From Desulfurococcaceae archaeon (lineage in GTDB: Archaea; Thermoproteota; Thermoprotei_A; Sulfolobales; Desulfurococcaceae), in assembly GCA_023269825.1 (NCBI GenBank), contig JAGDWI010000001.1, forward strand, positions 430,492-494,491: a DNA stretch of 64,000 nt. The letters run 5' to 3'. Made by a program: the position numbers and the translations under genes. The notes beneath the pieces were generated by a model. The model was not told where the DNA came from. It ran no database searches and worked only from the letters and a program-made list of their open reading frames with translations. Below, piece after piece: positions 43,603 through 52,658 of the stretch (its first letter is position 1; each line of letters starts with the position of its first letter).

Positions 43603-46005
43603 TTACTTATATCTCATCAAAACCATGGCGTTCAAAACAACACTTATATCGCTGAGAACCATTGCAACTGCCGCTAACTCAGGGTAAATGATTAGTTTGG
43701 GGTACAGTGAACCCATAGCTATTGGAATCAAAGACGCATTATATATGAAGGCCCATAAAAGATTTTGAATCATTTTCCTCTTAACGATTCTACTAAACTT
43801 CATTAAGTAGACTAAATCACCTAAGTTATTACTGATTAATATAGCATCACCTGCTTCCTTAGATAGATCTGATCCATGTCCCATCGCGACCCCTACATTA
43901 GCGACGGATAAAGCGGGAGCGTCGTTGACGCCGTCACCGACAAATATGATTTTAAATCCCTTAGATTGAAGCTCTTTTATTAACAAGGCTTTATCACTAG
44001 GTTTCATACCCCAATAAGCGAAATCCAAACCCAGTAAATCCTTATAGTATTTCACACTTGCTTCAGAATCCCCACTAGCTAAACCGATATAGTACCCTTT
44101 CTTTTTAAGTTCCTTAATTACATGAGAAACATCTTCTCTGAGTTTATCCCCTATTTCCAGCAACGCTGATACTTCATTATCTATAATTACTAAAACCGTT
44201 GTATTTCCTCTTAAACCAATTTCATTTATAGCTTTAACTACTTCGTCGTCAATTTTTACTCCTAATCTATTTGCGAATTCAAGATTACCTATTCCAACAC
44301 TATGACCGCCTACTACTCCGTAAACTCCTTCCCCGGGAATATGTATGAATTCCTCTGGTTCCACGGTATTGATGCCTAAGGAGTTGCAGTACTTAAGCAT
44401 AGATTTACCTACTGGGTGCTCGCTTCTTTTTTCGACTGTGCAAGCAAGTTCCATTAACTCTTTATCATCGATTTGCTTTAATTTACGAATACTTATAATA
44501 CTTGGTTCCCCCATAGTTAATGTTCCAGTTTTATCGAAAATAACGGTGTTTGTTAATAGTATTCTCTCGAATAAATCACCTGTTCTTGTAACTATGCCTT
44601 TTCTCGATAATTTTAAAACAGCAATTGATACTACTAGTGGAATCGCTATTCCCAATGCACATGGACAAGCAATGACGAGAACAGAAGCTGTGAATAATAC
44701 TCCTAGGTCTAATCTGCTATGAATAAAGACCCAATATAGGAATGTGAATACGGCGATTGCAATAACGATCCATGTGAAGTAACCAACTATTCTATCCGCT
44801 AATCTCGCTAATCGCGGTTTCAATGATTCTGCTTCCCTTACGGTTTCAACTATTTGAGCAATAATGGTGTCTTCACCGATTCTAGTTGCTTTAACACGTA
44901 TGTAACCCGATGTTAAAATATTTCCGGCTAACACTGTGTCCCTAGAAGAGCTTTTCTTTAACTTTGGCATAGGTTCCCCTGTGAAACTCGACTCATCAAC
45001 GTATCCTTCACCCTCAATTATTACTCCATCCACAGGGATCATTTCCCCGGCTTTGATTTCCAGAACATCTCCTGGTTTAATTTCCGATATGGATTTTTCG
45101 ACCACCACGTTGTTTTCTAATACATGGGCCTTACTTTTAATTGATAATAGCGTTTTCTCCAGCGATTTGAAGCTTCTTCTCCGAATTCTTTCTTCAAGGT
45201 ATCTACCTAAACCAACAAAGCCTACGACGCCTGCTGATGCTTCATAGAATGTTGAGGTGTGAAGGCCTTCATGTAGACTCAGAACGTTAAGTAGAAGCAG
45301 GGTTCCAAAGATAAATGTTGATATAGAGGAAAAAGATATCAGTGAATCCATTGTAGGAGTAAGCGCTAGAAGCGACTTTACTCCTTTTACGATAATGTCG
45401 TGATTGAATACTAAGACAGTTAAAGCCATTAGAAGCAGGGAATAGTCGTTGAAGAAAATAGAATGTTCAAAGACGTATCCTGTGAACATTGATAACATAG
45501 ATATCGTTACAGAGCTTAAACCTATTAAGAAAGATGCAACTCGCCTAAACAGAACAGTTTTCTCGAGTAAACCTGGCCCTTTCTCCATGTAAACAGCGAT
45601 GGGTTTAACTTCTTTATCTCTTAAAAAATCCTCAATGTACATCGCACTGGTTTCTAGTGGATTATAAATCACGATCATAGTGTTCGTTGTAAGGGAGATC
45701 TTAACATCGAATACTCCTTTAAGTTTAAGTAGCTTCCTTTCGAGGATAGGCGCTTCCTCCGGTTTAATTCTCGATATATCAAAATATTGTTTTTCCTTAT
45801 CGACTCCGTAACCAGCATCAATTATTGCAGTATATATATCCTTGAGAACGCATGCGTTATCCTCATATTCTACTATAGCTTCCCCCTTGTTAACATCTAT
45901 ACTAATTGAACTAGCACACTTTGTTTTTTCAACACTCCTCTTGATAGCGTAAACACAAGTGGGGCAGTCAACTCCTATTATTCTAATCTTTGCTTTTACT
46001 AGCAT
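43603..46005 (-). CDS. copA: Copper-translocating P1B-type ATPase
   Basis: An 800-residue P1B ATPase. The N-terminal heavy-metal domain carries DCPTC in place of the usual GMTCxxC, and a second, cysteine-free metal-domain fold follows. The membrane CPC motif is in IACPCALGIAIP, the phosphorylation motif is DKTGTLTMG, the HP motif is SEHPVG and the hinge is GDGVNDAPAL. The penultimate helix has the conserved YN. The last helix has MVLSD in place of MxxSS. It exports Cu+ (or Ag+) to relieve toxicity. The YHS gene lies just upstream with a 53 bp gap. Confidence 0.92.
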   Translation of the reverse strand: MLVKAKIRIIGVDCPTCVYAIKRSVEKTKCASSISIDVNKGEAIVEYEDNACVLKDIYTAIIDAGYGVDKEKQYFDISRIKPEEAPILERKLLKLKGVFDVKISLTTNTMIVIYNPLETSAMYIEDFLRDKEVKPIAVYMEKGPGLLEKTVLFRRVASFLIGLSSVTISMLSMFTGYVFEHSIFFNDYSLLLMALTVLVFNHDIIVKGVKSLLALTPTMDSLISFSSISTFIFGTLLLLNVLSLHEGLHTSTFYEASAGVVGFVGLGRYLEERIRRRSFKSLEKTLLSIKSKAHVLENNVVVEKSISEIKPGDVLEIKAGEMIPVDGVIIEGEGYVDESSFTGEPMPKLKKSSSRDTVLAGNILTSGYIRVKATRIGEDTIIAQIVETVREAESLKPRLARLADRIVGYFTWIVIAIAVFTFLYWVFIHSRLDLGVLFTASVLVIACPCALGIAIPLVVSIAVLKLSRKGIVTRTGDLFERILLTNTVIFDKTGTLTMGEPSIISIRKLKQIDDKELMELACTVEKRSEHPVGKSMLKYCNSLGINTVEPEEFIHIPGEGVYGVVGGHSVGIGNLEFANRLGVKIDDEVVKAINEIGLRGNTTVLVIIDNEVSALLEIGDKLREDVSHVIKELKKKGYYIGLASGDSEASVKYYKDLLGLDFAYWGMKPSDKALLIKELQSKGFKIIFVGDGVNDAPALSVANVGVAMGHGSDLSKEAGDAILISNNLGDLVYLMKFSRIVKRKMIQNLLWAFIYNASLIPIAMGSLYPKLIIYPELAAVAMVLSDISVVLNAMVLMRYK

Positions 46006-46058
46006 AGTAGATCACAAGCAACGTATCAGCTCGAGGTCTACTTAGAAATAAAATCATT

Positions 46059-46235
46059 TTATTCATGCATACCTACGGGTCCATGTTCTAAGTAGTACTC
46101 TGGGTTTTCCTCAAATTTTCGTAGACAGATCTTACTGCAGAAATAATATATTTTCCCCTTGAATACTGTTTTATAAGGTGTTCTCTTGGGGTCAACATGC
46201 ATTCCGCAAACCGGGTCTATTTCACTCAATTTCAT
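46059..46235 (-). CDS. Small YHS-domain metal-binding protein
   Basis: A 58-residue protein. It carries the YHS signature: DPVCGMHVDPKR with the C-G-M and, downstream, YYFCSKICLRKFEENPEYY with two more cysteines spaced C-x3-C. YHS domains bind copper or other soft metals and often precede or accompany CPx ATPases. It therefore may be a metallochaperone for the copper ATPase. ATG 46235 follows GGTGA directly. A TTG at 46229 has a better spacing of 6 nt from the same site and would give a 56-residue protein. Confidence 0.85.
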   Translation of the reverse strand: MKLSEIDPVCGMHVDPKRTPYKTVFKGKIYYFCSKICLRKFEENPEYYLEHGPVGMHE

Positions 46236-46298
46236 TCACCATTCACTCTGAATTCAATATATAGGTTTCAATACTAAATGATATTTTTTATATGTGTC

Positions 46299-46694
46299 TC
46301 AGGTGCTAACTATGTTTCGAAATATGAGTGGACATATGTTGCATGTAGATGGATTAACGTCTCGAGTGGCTAAATAGTGTATTCCACACGCGTACTTCTT
46401 GTATAGCACATATATTGTTAATTTAACTATTTCCGCGTATACTTCCGCTCCACATATTTCCTCGTTAACTATCTTGTCAGCTAGGTCTTCGAGTATTGAA
46501 TTGACCTCACTTATAGCCGCTATGTCGTGGAGTCCTCGTTCTCCCTTAGCGTACCTTGTTATTAGGGATGGTGATACGTTTAGGCATTTTGCAATATGGG
46601 ATCTATCCATGTTCCTAGCAAGTAGCTTCAATATGAGGGATTTCTTCAATGATGGCTCAACATGTCTCGCAGCGAACTCGAGTATGCTTTTCAA
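46299..46694 (-). CDS. Archaeal HTH transcriptional regulator with Cys-rich tail
   Basis: A 131-residue protein. A helix-turn-helix domain occupies about residues 20-55 (LARNMDRSHIAKCLNVSPSLITRYAKGERG). The C-terminal part contains YACGIHYLATRDVNPSTCNICPLIF, a Cys/His cluster that could bind metal. The TTG start follows GGTGCTATAGAG, which overlaps the stop of the preceding gene, so the two genes are translationally coupled. I infer a metal- or redox-sensing regulator that pairs with the DUF438 sensor. Confidence 0.72.
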   Translation of the reverse strand: MKSILEFAARHVEPSLKKSLILKLLARNMDRSHIAKCLNVSPSLITRYAKGERGLHDIAAISEVNSILEDLADKIVNEEICGAEVYAEIVKLTIYVLYKKYACGIHYLATRDVNPSTCNICPLIFRNIVST

Positions 46695-46696
46695 CT

Positions 46697-48019
46697 CTAT
46701 AGCACCACTATTTTCCTCTTGATCTCCTCGGGATTATTGACTACTTCAGTTAAATCCTCCACTATTTCGAGAACCCCAAGTAGTTTTCCATCTCTACTTT
46801 TCACTGGGGCTATTAATACTCTTATTATTCTATCTCCCATCCTAGTCCAGAATTCACGGTATTTGAATTGCCCTTTCTTAATGGCTTCAACGTTGACCAT
46901 CACGTAGTTCTCTAATCTTGGCGGGTGGCAGAACGGTATTCGTCTACCCAGAATAGTCTTAGTTCTAACAAATCCACCGGTAATCTCGCTCTCCGAGAAG
47001 AACCTGACGTGGTCACTTGTATCAGCGTACGTTAATTCCAGTGGAAGAGACCTGAATATACCTTCAATTTCCACGGGTGTTAGATAACCTGTTTCGAGTT
47101 CTATATCGCCTTCTCTCCTTATTTGATATGATTCAGGTTGAATTCCTCTCTGCTCAATTGCATTTCTAAACTCAGGTGGCAATTTATCTAGTTGTTCTCG
47201 AGTTACAGTGACTTCAAGCTCATATGGGTAAACTGGTTTACTACTCGGCTTCCACTCTTTTTCTCCGGGTTCAACAATGTAGCCTATTTCATCAGCGATC
47301 TCAGCTATAGCTGCCCATTCTCCTTCACTGAATAAGGCATATACTGCGGGATACAGTATTTTATTCTCCCTGAATACTAATTCAGCTATCTCACTAGATA
47401 CCTCCATTAATCGAGGCACGATCTGTTGTACTAAGTTTCGATCTACATTATCCCCTTGTTTCTCAAGATCAAGAGCTACTTGCCTAAGTTTCGTTATTAC
47501 CTGGTCTTCGCGGCCCCATAAAACTCTCGGTACAGCAATAATCCCACGTCTCTCGAGATACGGAAATATCAACATTTGCACCTTCCTATAGTGGACTCTG
47601 ATTTTCCTCAGTTCTCTTAGTATTAGCTGAATTGATCTCATGTACTGCTTCAATTCATCCAAACTACTTGAATTCAGCAATGCTTGCGCATAAACACCTA
47701 GGGCTTCTGCTTGTTTAAGTATCCACTCGTTTTCTCTCATTAATAAATCTACTGGATGACCCCTTGGAACGCCTTGAAGCTCTCTGGAAGCAAGATACTC
47801 CCTGAATAACTCAACATGTAAATCACAGAGTTTCAATATATCGTTTACTGAGACACCTTCTTTAACTAGTTCCTGCTCAATCAAAGGTATCTCAATGGGA
47901 GAAACATTAGCTAATACATCTCTAAACTTAGCTTTCAACTCACTTGGACTAATACCGCTATGAATAGCTCTTAATACATCCTTTAAAATCTCTTTTTTAC
48001 TTTCATTTATATTTGACAC
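46697..48019 (-). CDS. DUF438/hemerythrin/PAS sensor-like protein
   Basis: About 440 residues. The N-terminal part matches DUF438 (KDVLRAIHSGISPSELKAKFRDVLANVSPIEIPLIEQEL). A helical hemerythrin-like HHE region follows, with DLHVELFREYL, HPVDLLMRENEWI, RVHYRKVQMLIFPYLERRG and FRENKILYPA that could supply His/Glu metal ligands. The C-terminus is PAS-like (PFCHPPRLENYVMVNVEAI, RVLIAPVKSRDGKLLGVLEIVEDLTEV). Such proteins sense oxygen, NO or redox state. The GTG start overlaps an inverted repeat. It heads the operon with the HTH gene. Confidence 0.82.
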   Translation of the reverse strand: MSNINESKKEILKDVLRAIHSGISPSELKAKFRDVLANVSPIEIPLIEQELVKEGVSVNDILKLCDLHVELFREYLASRELQGVPRGHPVDLLMRENEWILKQAEALGVYAQALLNSSSLDELKQYMRSIQLILRELRKIRVHYRKVQMLIFPYLERRGIIAVPRVLWGREDQVITKLRQVALDLEKQGDNVDRNLVQQIVPRLMEVSSEIAELVFRENKILYPAVYALFSEGEWAAIAEIADEIGYIVEPGEKEWKPSSKPVYPYELEVTVTREQLDKLPPEFRNAIEQRGIQPESYQIRREGDIELETGYLTPVEIEGIFRSLPLELTYADTSDHVRFFSESEITGGFVRTKTILGRRIPFCHPPRLENYVMVNVEAIKKGQFKYREFWTRMGDRIIRVLIAPVKSRDGKLLGVLEIVEDLTEVVNNPEEIKRKIVVL

Positions 48020-48141
48020 GAGTCAACCACCAATCAACATAAATCTTAAAGCCCCTTATATATTTTGCCTCGAGTCAAAAATTAATAAACAAGAGATTAT
48101 GCATTTAAAACTGCTTAATTTAATTAATTGACACGCGTCAA
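48013..48141. promoter_or_regulatory. Three inverted-repeat operators upstream of the DUF438 gene
   Basis: The 14-bp pattern TTGACaCGnGTCAA occurs three times: 48013-48026 (over the GTG start), 48065-48078 (TTGCCTCGAGTCAA, at the edge of the TATA box) and 48128-48141 (TTGACACGCGTCAA). A TATA-type CCTTATATATTTT lies at 48054-48066 (read on the minus strand). Spacing is about 52 and 63 bp. The rest of the 48142-48398 gap, which should contain the MATE promoter, shows no gene. Confidence 0.6.
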
Positions 48142-48398
48142 AATATTTCCTCTCGGATCAACTGGAACGTTGCTAAGAACCCAGAACTCATGAATGTATT
48201 AGTTTAAGATATCGAAGTGATTAATGGAGTCTAAAAAGCGTGTAAAGTTATACATAGGTTAGATTGGTTTACGGCTTGGGTCGCTTAGTAAATTAATGCT
48301 ATATAAGCTTAGACTACTTATCATGAAATACTTGGCTAAAAGCAATGAAGGTGTTTTAAACGCAGAAGAGCATTGCGTTAACGTATCGCGAGGAAATA

Positions 48399-49772
48399 TT
48401 GAATGGGCCAATAATAAAGACGTTTCTAAAGCTAGGTTTACCCTTGCTACTCGTTAGGTTGGTTCAAGATGTTTACTTACTCGTAGACATGTTTTGGTTG
48501 AGTAGGTATAATCAGTACGTTATGGCTGTTCCTAGGCAAGTTATGCCGACATACATGTTGTTCATGGTGTTCATTAATAGTTTTAGCTCAGCTAATCTAG
48601 CAATACTCTCACAGTATGTTGGTGCTAAAATGTATGGCGAATTCTCGAGGACTTTTAGAAAAATGCTCTATGTTTCACTACTGGGGGGATTAGCTTCTGG
48701 TTCTTTATTCTATGTTTCAGCACCATATATATTCACGTATTTTGTTCAAACACCGAGTGAAATACTATCAGATGTAATAAATTACGCTCAAGTATTAGCA
48801 TTTGATGTAATCGTGCAGGGTTTTAACATAGCTCTTGTAACGTTGATTCAATCAATGGGCGATACAAGGACAACTGCAACTGCGCAGATATCTGGCGGTT
48901 TAGCAAACGTTGTCTTAGACCCAATATTCATCAATGGCCTTGGATCGCTTCCAGCAATGGGAGCTACTGGAGCAGCACTAGCTACAATGCTGAGTAAGTT
49001 TGTGAGCATAGGAATAATGATTCGCAAGTTGAATAAGCAGTATCAATGGATTAAAATAGGAGTAGATCCCCGAGTGGATGTATCCTACGTTTCTCTAACC
49101 ATGAAGATTGCTTCGCCACTACTCATAATGGGTATATCTAATTCCCTTGCATTCAATCTCCAAAACAGGCTCATAAATACATTTGGAGTAATAGCGGCGA
49201 CAGCTGTATCCTTAGGGTTCACGTTATTCGACTTAGCGAACACAGCACTTTGGGGTTTAACAGATGGAGTCGCAATAATGATTGGTCAAACACTTGGAGC
49301 AGAGAATATCAAGAGAGCTAAAGCAGTAGCTAGGAACACCACTTTATTCATATTTACTGCTGTTGCAGCTTCATCCGTGGCCATTTACCTCGCAAGATAC
49401 TACATTGCATCTGCTTTCATAACGGGGCAGGGAGCAACCCCGGATGATATCTCAAAAATCTACTTAGAGTTCAATAAGTTCATTGATACAACCATATGGA
49501 CTCTAGCGTTCTTTGCTTTAACTTTCTCGGGAATGTCCGTTGGGAGAGGGTCAGGGCACACCTTGACGCCTACAATAATAAACATGCTTAGACTCTGGGG
49601 GTTTAGAATAGCGTTGGGTTACTTCATGGCTTTAATCATTGGACTCGGTACCATGGGGGTATACGTAGCGTTCGCGCTAAGCAATATAGTGGGAGGCATT
49701 GTATCAGTGCTATGGGTTATCATGGGGAACTGGGCGAAACCGGTCATTAAGAACAGTGCTCCATCATCTTAG
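48399..49772 (+). CDS. MATE-family multidrug/metabolite exporter
   Basis: A 457-residue membrane protein with twelve predicted helices in two homologous halves. The motifs GLPLLLVRLVQDVYLLVDMFWLSRY and QSMGDTRTTATAQISGGLANVVLDPIFI are typical of MATE transporters, and GATGAALATMLSK is the conserved loop. It exports cationic compounds with Na+ or H+. The TTG start follows GAGGAAAT. It diverges from the DUF438 gene. Confidence 0.92.
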   Translation: MNGPIIKTFLKLGLPLLLVRLVQDVYLLVDMFWLSRYNQYVMAVPRQVMPTYMLFMVFINSFSSANLAILSQYVGAKMYGEFSRTFRKMLYVSLLGGLASGSLFYVSAPYIFTYFVQTPSEILSDVINYAQVLAFDVIVQGFNIALVTLIQSMGDTRTTATAQISGGLANVVLDPIFINGLGSLPAMGATGAALATMLSKFVSIGIMIRKLNKQYQWIKIGVDPRVDVSYVSLTMKIASPLLIMGISNSLAFNLQNRLINTFGVIAATAVSLGFTLFDLANTALWGLTDGVAIMIGQTLGAENIKRAKAVARNTTLFIFTAVAASSVAIYLARYYIASAFITGQGATPDDISKIYLEFNKFIDTTIWTLAFFALTFSGMSVGRGSGHTLTPTIINMLRLWGFRIALGYFMALIIGLGTMGVYVAFALSNIVGGIVSVLWVIMGNWAKPVIKNSAPSS

Positions 49773-49854
49773 ATCCGTTTGTCCCTAGATGGTCATTTCC
49801 TTTATTTTAAAGATTTTAGATACTTTATTCAATATAAGTTACTGGTGTTAAAAC

Positions 49855-50373
49855 TTGGCGAAGAAGGTTTTAATGCTAGTTGGCCCCGAGTTCGAGGATT
49901 TAGAGGTATTCGCTCCACTGTACAGGTTGATTGAAGAAGGCTATGAGGTGGTAGTTGCTTCACCTAAAGGAGGAGTAGTTGAGGGAAAACATGGATACAC
50001 TATTCAAACAGTTAAAATATCCGAAGTAAACCCCAATGAATTCATTGCACTGGTTCTCCCCGGTGGAAGAGGCCCTGAGAGAATAAGAGCATTCGCGAGA
50101 GATGAAGCTGTTAGAGTAGTGAGAGAAATAATTGATGCAGGTAAACCTGTAGCCGCTATTTGTCACGGTCCACAATTACTAATATCCGCAGATAGAGTTA
50201 GAGGAAAGAAGCTGACAAGCTATCCGGGTATTGCGGATGATGTAATTAATGCTGGTGGAACATGGATCAATGAACCAGTCGTAGTAGACGGAAACATAGT
50301 TACATCTAGGGTACCAGACGATATACCCTACATGATGAGGGAATTCATGAAGTTATTAAAGAAAACGCAGTAG
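49855..50373 (+). CDS. DJ-1/PfpI-family intracellular protease/deglycase
   Basis: A 172-residue protein with the nucleophile elbow AAICHGPQLL (Cys) and early LMLVGPEFEDLEVFAPL (Glu) motifs of PfpI. It belongs to the DJ-1 superfamily, for which peptidase and glyoxalase/deglycase activities have been described. The TTG start follows GGTGTTAAAAC. It is a cytoplasmic hexamer in relatives. It lies 82 bp after the MATE gene on the same strand. Confidence 0.93.
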   Translation: MAKKVLMLVGPEFEDLEVFAPLYRLIEEGYEVVVASPKGGVVEGKHGYTIQTVKISEVNPNEFIALVLPGGRGPERIRAFARDEAVRVVREIIDAGKPVAAICHGPQLLISADRVRGKKLTSYPGIADDVINAGGTWINEPVVVDGNIVTSRVPDDIPYMMREFMKLLKKTQ

Positions 50374-50562
50374 CGTGAATAGTGATCTCTTTTAATTCAT
50401 GTTACCTATATTGGTTTTTAGTAACTTAAACTCCATTTAACCTATATTTCTCATTTACTTCTACCGGTGTTGTAGCCAAAGGATAAGTTAATAACCGGTA
50501 TCAGTATTCATCGCGACCTAATGCATAATGAGACACGATAAAGGATTGCTTGGCGATAATTT

Positions 50563-51103
50563 ATGAGAATGAAGGGAAAAATCGAGTTAACATTTATACT
50601 AGTGCTCTTACCATCAGCCCTCTCTATGTTTAGTATTCGAATGGAGAAAAATGACGTCAGCTTAATGATCGCTGAAGGATAGTGCAGTGAGAGAGACTGA
50701 TTTAATGCAACGTCGTTAACCTGTTTGATTGACTTGAACTCAATTAACTTAACGATATAACAGGTATTTAGTTTATCATTAATCTTACTCGTTATAGCTT
50801 AGACTGTTATAAACATGGAGTGGCGTACTGGAGCAGCAATGCTTGCCATGATGCCACTAGTCGTCTTCGGTGTTGTTCCGTTTCAACATCTATTGAATGC
50901 TGTTTCATGGGAACTAATATTGTTCTTGATGGGATCAATGATTTAGATGTTTAATAGTATGAAGGTTGGCGAGTGAATCAACATACTCTGCGTTACTCTA
51001 CGGGAGAGTATTCATCGGTGACTGCACCCCGGCGGGATCAACAGCTAACATAGTTGCAATATCATTACCTGAGAAAAGAAAAATAATAAAACTCGTGGAG
51101 TAA
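50563..51103 (+). pseudogene. Decayed SLC13/ArsB-type ion permease
   Basis: Three fragments in different frames recall a permease. MRMKGKIELTFILVLLPSAL runs from ATG 50563 to a TAG at about 50680. MEWRTGAAMLAMMPLVVFGV...MGSMI (50815-50946, ending at TAG) resembles the internal 'AAllAmlplvllG...W...LlG' helix of the ArsB/NhaD/CitM group. IGDCTPAGSTANIVAISLPE (ending at TAA 51101-51103) resembles the conserved GGNLTPIGASANIVA(L/I)G segment. Stops and frame changes rule out a product. The flanks 50374-50562 and 51104-51383 show no gene. Confidence 0.65.
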
Positions 51104-51383
51104 GTGGTCAAGGATCTCTACTATAACCACCCCTATTCGACTTGTAATAGCGTTAATGTGGCTATATTTCAACATGTAGGAGTATATGCGACGTGATATT
51201 TCTTTCCTCAAGAGCTTTTAATGAGGCATTATTATGCATTAAACTAGCGATTATTCTCTTTTTCAAGAAGCTATACAGTGGAAAGAGGAAAAATCCATAA
51301 TACCATAGTGCTCTTAGCTGCTCGCTTAGAACAGTTACATAGCTATAAACTAGTGAAATCTACTAGTACTTAGGGGTTTAATA

Positions 51384-52658
51384 ATGAGGTTCAAAGTCAT
51401 TGAATCACTGTTTTACATAGTATTAATTGTATTATTCATTGCGGAAACTACTGTTTTACATGCTTCAATTTACAGTGTGGAGAGAAATCGACACATGATT
51501 ATTGTTGCAGTTAACCGTGCCGAGAATGGAACTTATGGAGGTGTATCCGCGGATCTCTACGTGAATGTAGCTTGTCCAGGTAATGGGCACGTTTACGTTG
51601 AGACAGCTCCATTAAGTGAACTTGACACGCAGGCTTCAGCTAGAGTAGCAGCCATGGTTGCTAGTACAGTTGCTAATACGTCTTTCAATGCATGTGATTA
51701 CTTTGTATCCATTAAAGCGAATACATCGATTATTGGAGGACCTAGTGCAAGCGCTGCTGTTGCTGTAGCGTTCACAGCTAGTTTACTCGATATTCCATTA
51801 GATGAAAGCGTTGTAATAACAGGCATGATAATGCCTGATGGTAGCATTGGGCCTGTTGGTGGTTTACCGGAAAAACTTGAAGCCGCTGCTGGTCGGAGGG
51901 CAAAAGTATTCCTCATCCCGTATGGTCAAGAAATCGCAGTTGACTACGTGGTTGAGGAGGAACAAGGAACAGGCTACAGTGGACAAGTTGTTAAACAAGT
52001 GCAAGTTAACTTAACGGAGCTAGGTAGTAAACTAGGTGTTCGAGTCATACCTGTTTCAACAATATATGAAGCCTTAGAAGTAGCTACGAATAGAGTTTTC
52101 AGATCTCCATTGATCATTAATATCACAGATATTCTGGGCAAGTATATGGATTACATTAAACCAGTTCTAAATAAGTGGATAACGGATGAAGTCTCAGATA
52201 TCAATAATACTATGAGAGAAACCGAGTACAAACTCGGTAAAACGAGTTTACCTATTGATCTACGTGATTTCGTGGATGAAGCAAAAAACGAGATAAATTC
52301 AACTATTAGTACTGCTGAGAAGTACGAGAACCAGGGTCTTCTATACGCTGCTTCAAGCAAGTATTTCCAAGCACTCATATACTCAAAGTGGTTAAAGTAC
52401 GTAGTTGAACTATACGTTAACGAGAGCTCATTCAACCATATTCTCCGCGGATTAAATGACTCCGCGCAATTACTGCTTGAACTCATAGGAATACATGCAA
52501 GTGTTGAATCAATGGATATCAATAATCTGAGTGTTCTAGTGGGTTCAACGAGCAGAGTCTTCGAAGCCTTAATGTATTTAGATAACGCTGTTTCTAGTTG
52601 GAGAAACAATGACCTCATCACCACGGCCTACTACCTGGGGTACGCTGAAGCCAGTTGA
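51384..52658 (+). CDS. Lon-like (S16) surface protease, N-terminal part
   Basis: A signal segment (FYIVLIVLFIAETTVLHA) is followed by a Lon-type proteolytic domain without an ATPase. S121 in GGPSASAAVAVA and K164 in GGLPEKLEAAAGRRAKVFLIP form the Ser-Lys dyad. A helical region follows after residue 240. The frame ends at TGA 52656-52658. The next frame, which begins at TTG 52655, continues the same kind of helix and ends in a membrane anchor. The two probably form one membrane protease split by a -1 shift. GGGGTTTAATA precedes ATG 51384. Confidence 0.82.
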   Translation: MRFKVIESLFYIVLIVLFIAETTVLHASIYSVERNRHMIIVAVNRAENGTYGGVSADLYVNVACPGNGHVYVETAPLSELDTQASARVAAMVASTVANTSFNACDYFVSIKANTSIIGGPSASAAVAVAFTASLLDIPLDESVVITGMIMPDGSIGPVGGLPEKLEAAAGRRAKVFLIPYGQEIAVDYVVEEEQGTGYSGQVVKQVQVNLTELGSKLGVRVIPVSTIYEALEVATNRVFRSPLIINITDILGKYMDYIKPVLNKWITDEVSDINNTMRETEYKLGKTSLPIDLRDFVDEAKNEINSTISTAEKYENQGLLYAASSKYFQALIYSKWLKYVVELYVNESSFNHILRGLNDSAQLLLELIGIHASVESMDINNLSVLVGSTSRVFEALMYLDNAVSSWRNNDLITTAYYLGYAEAS

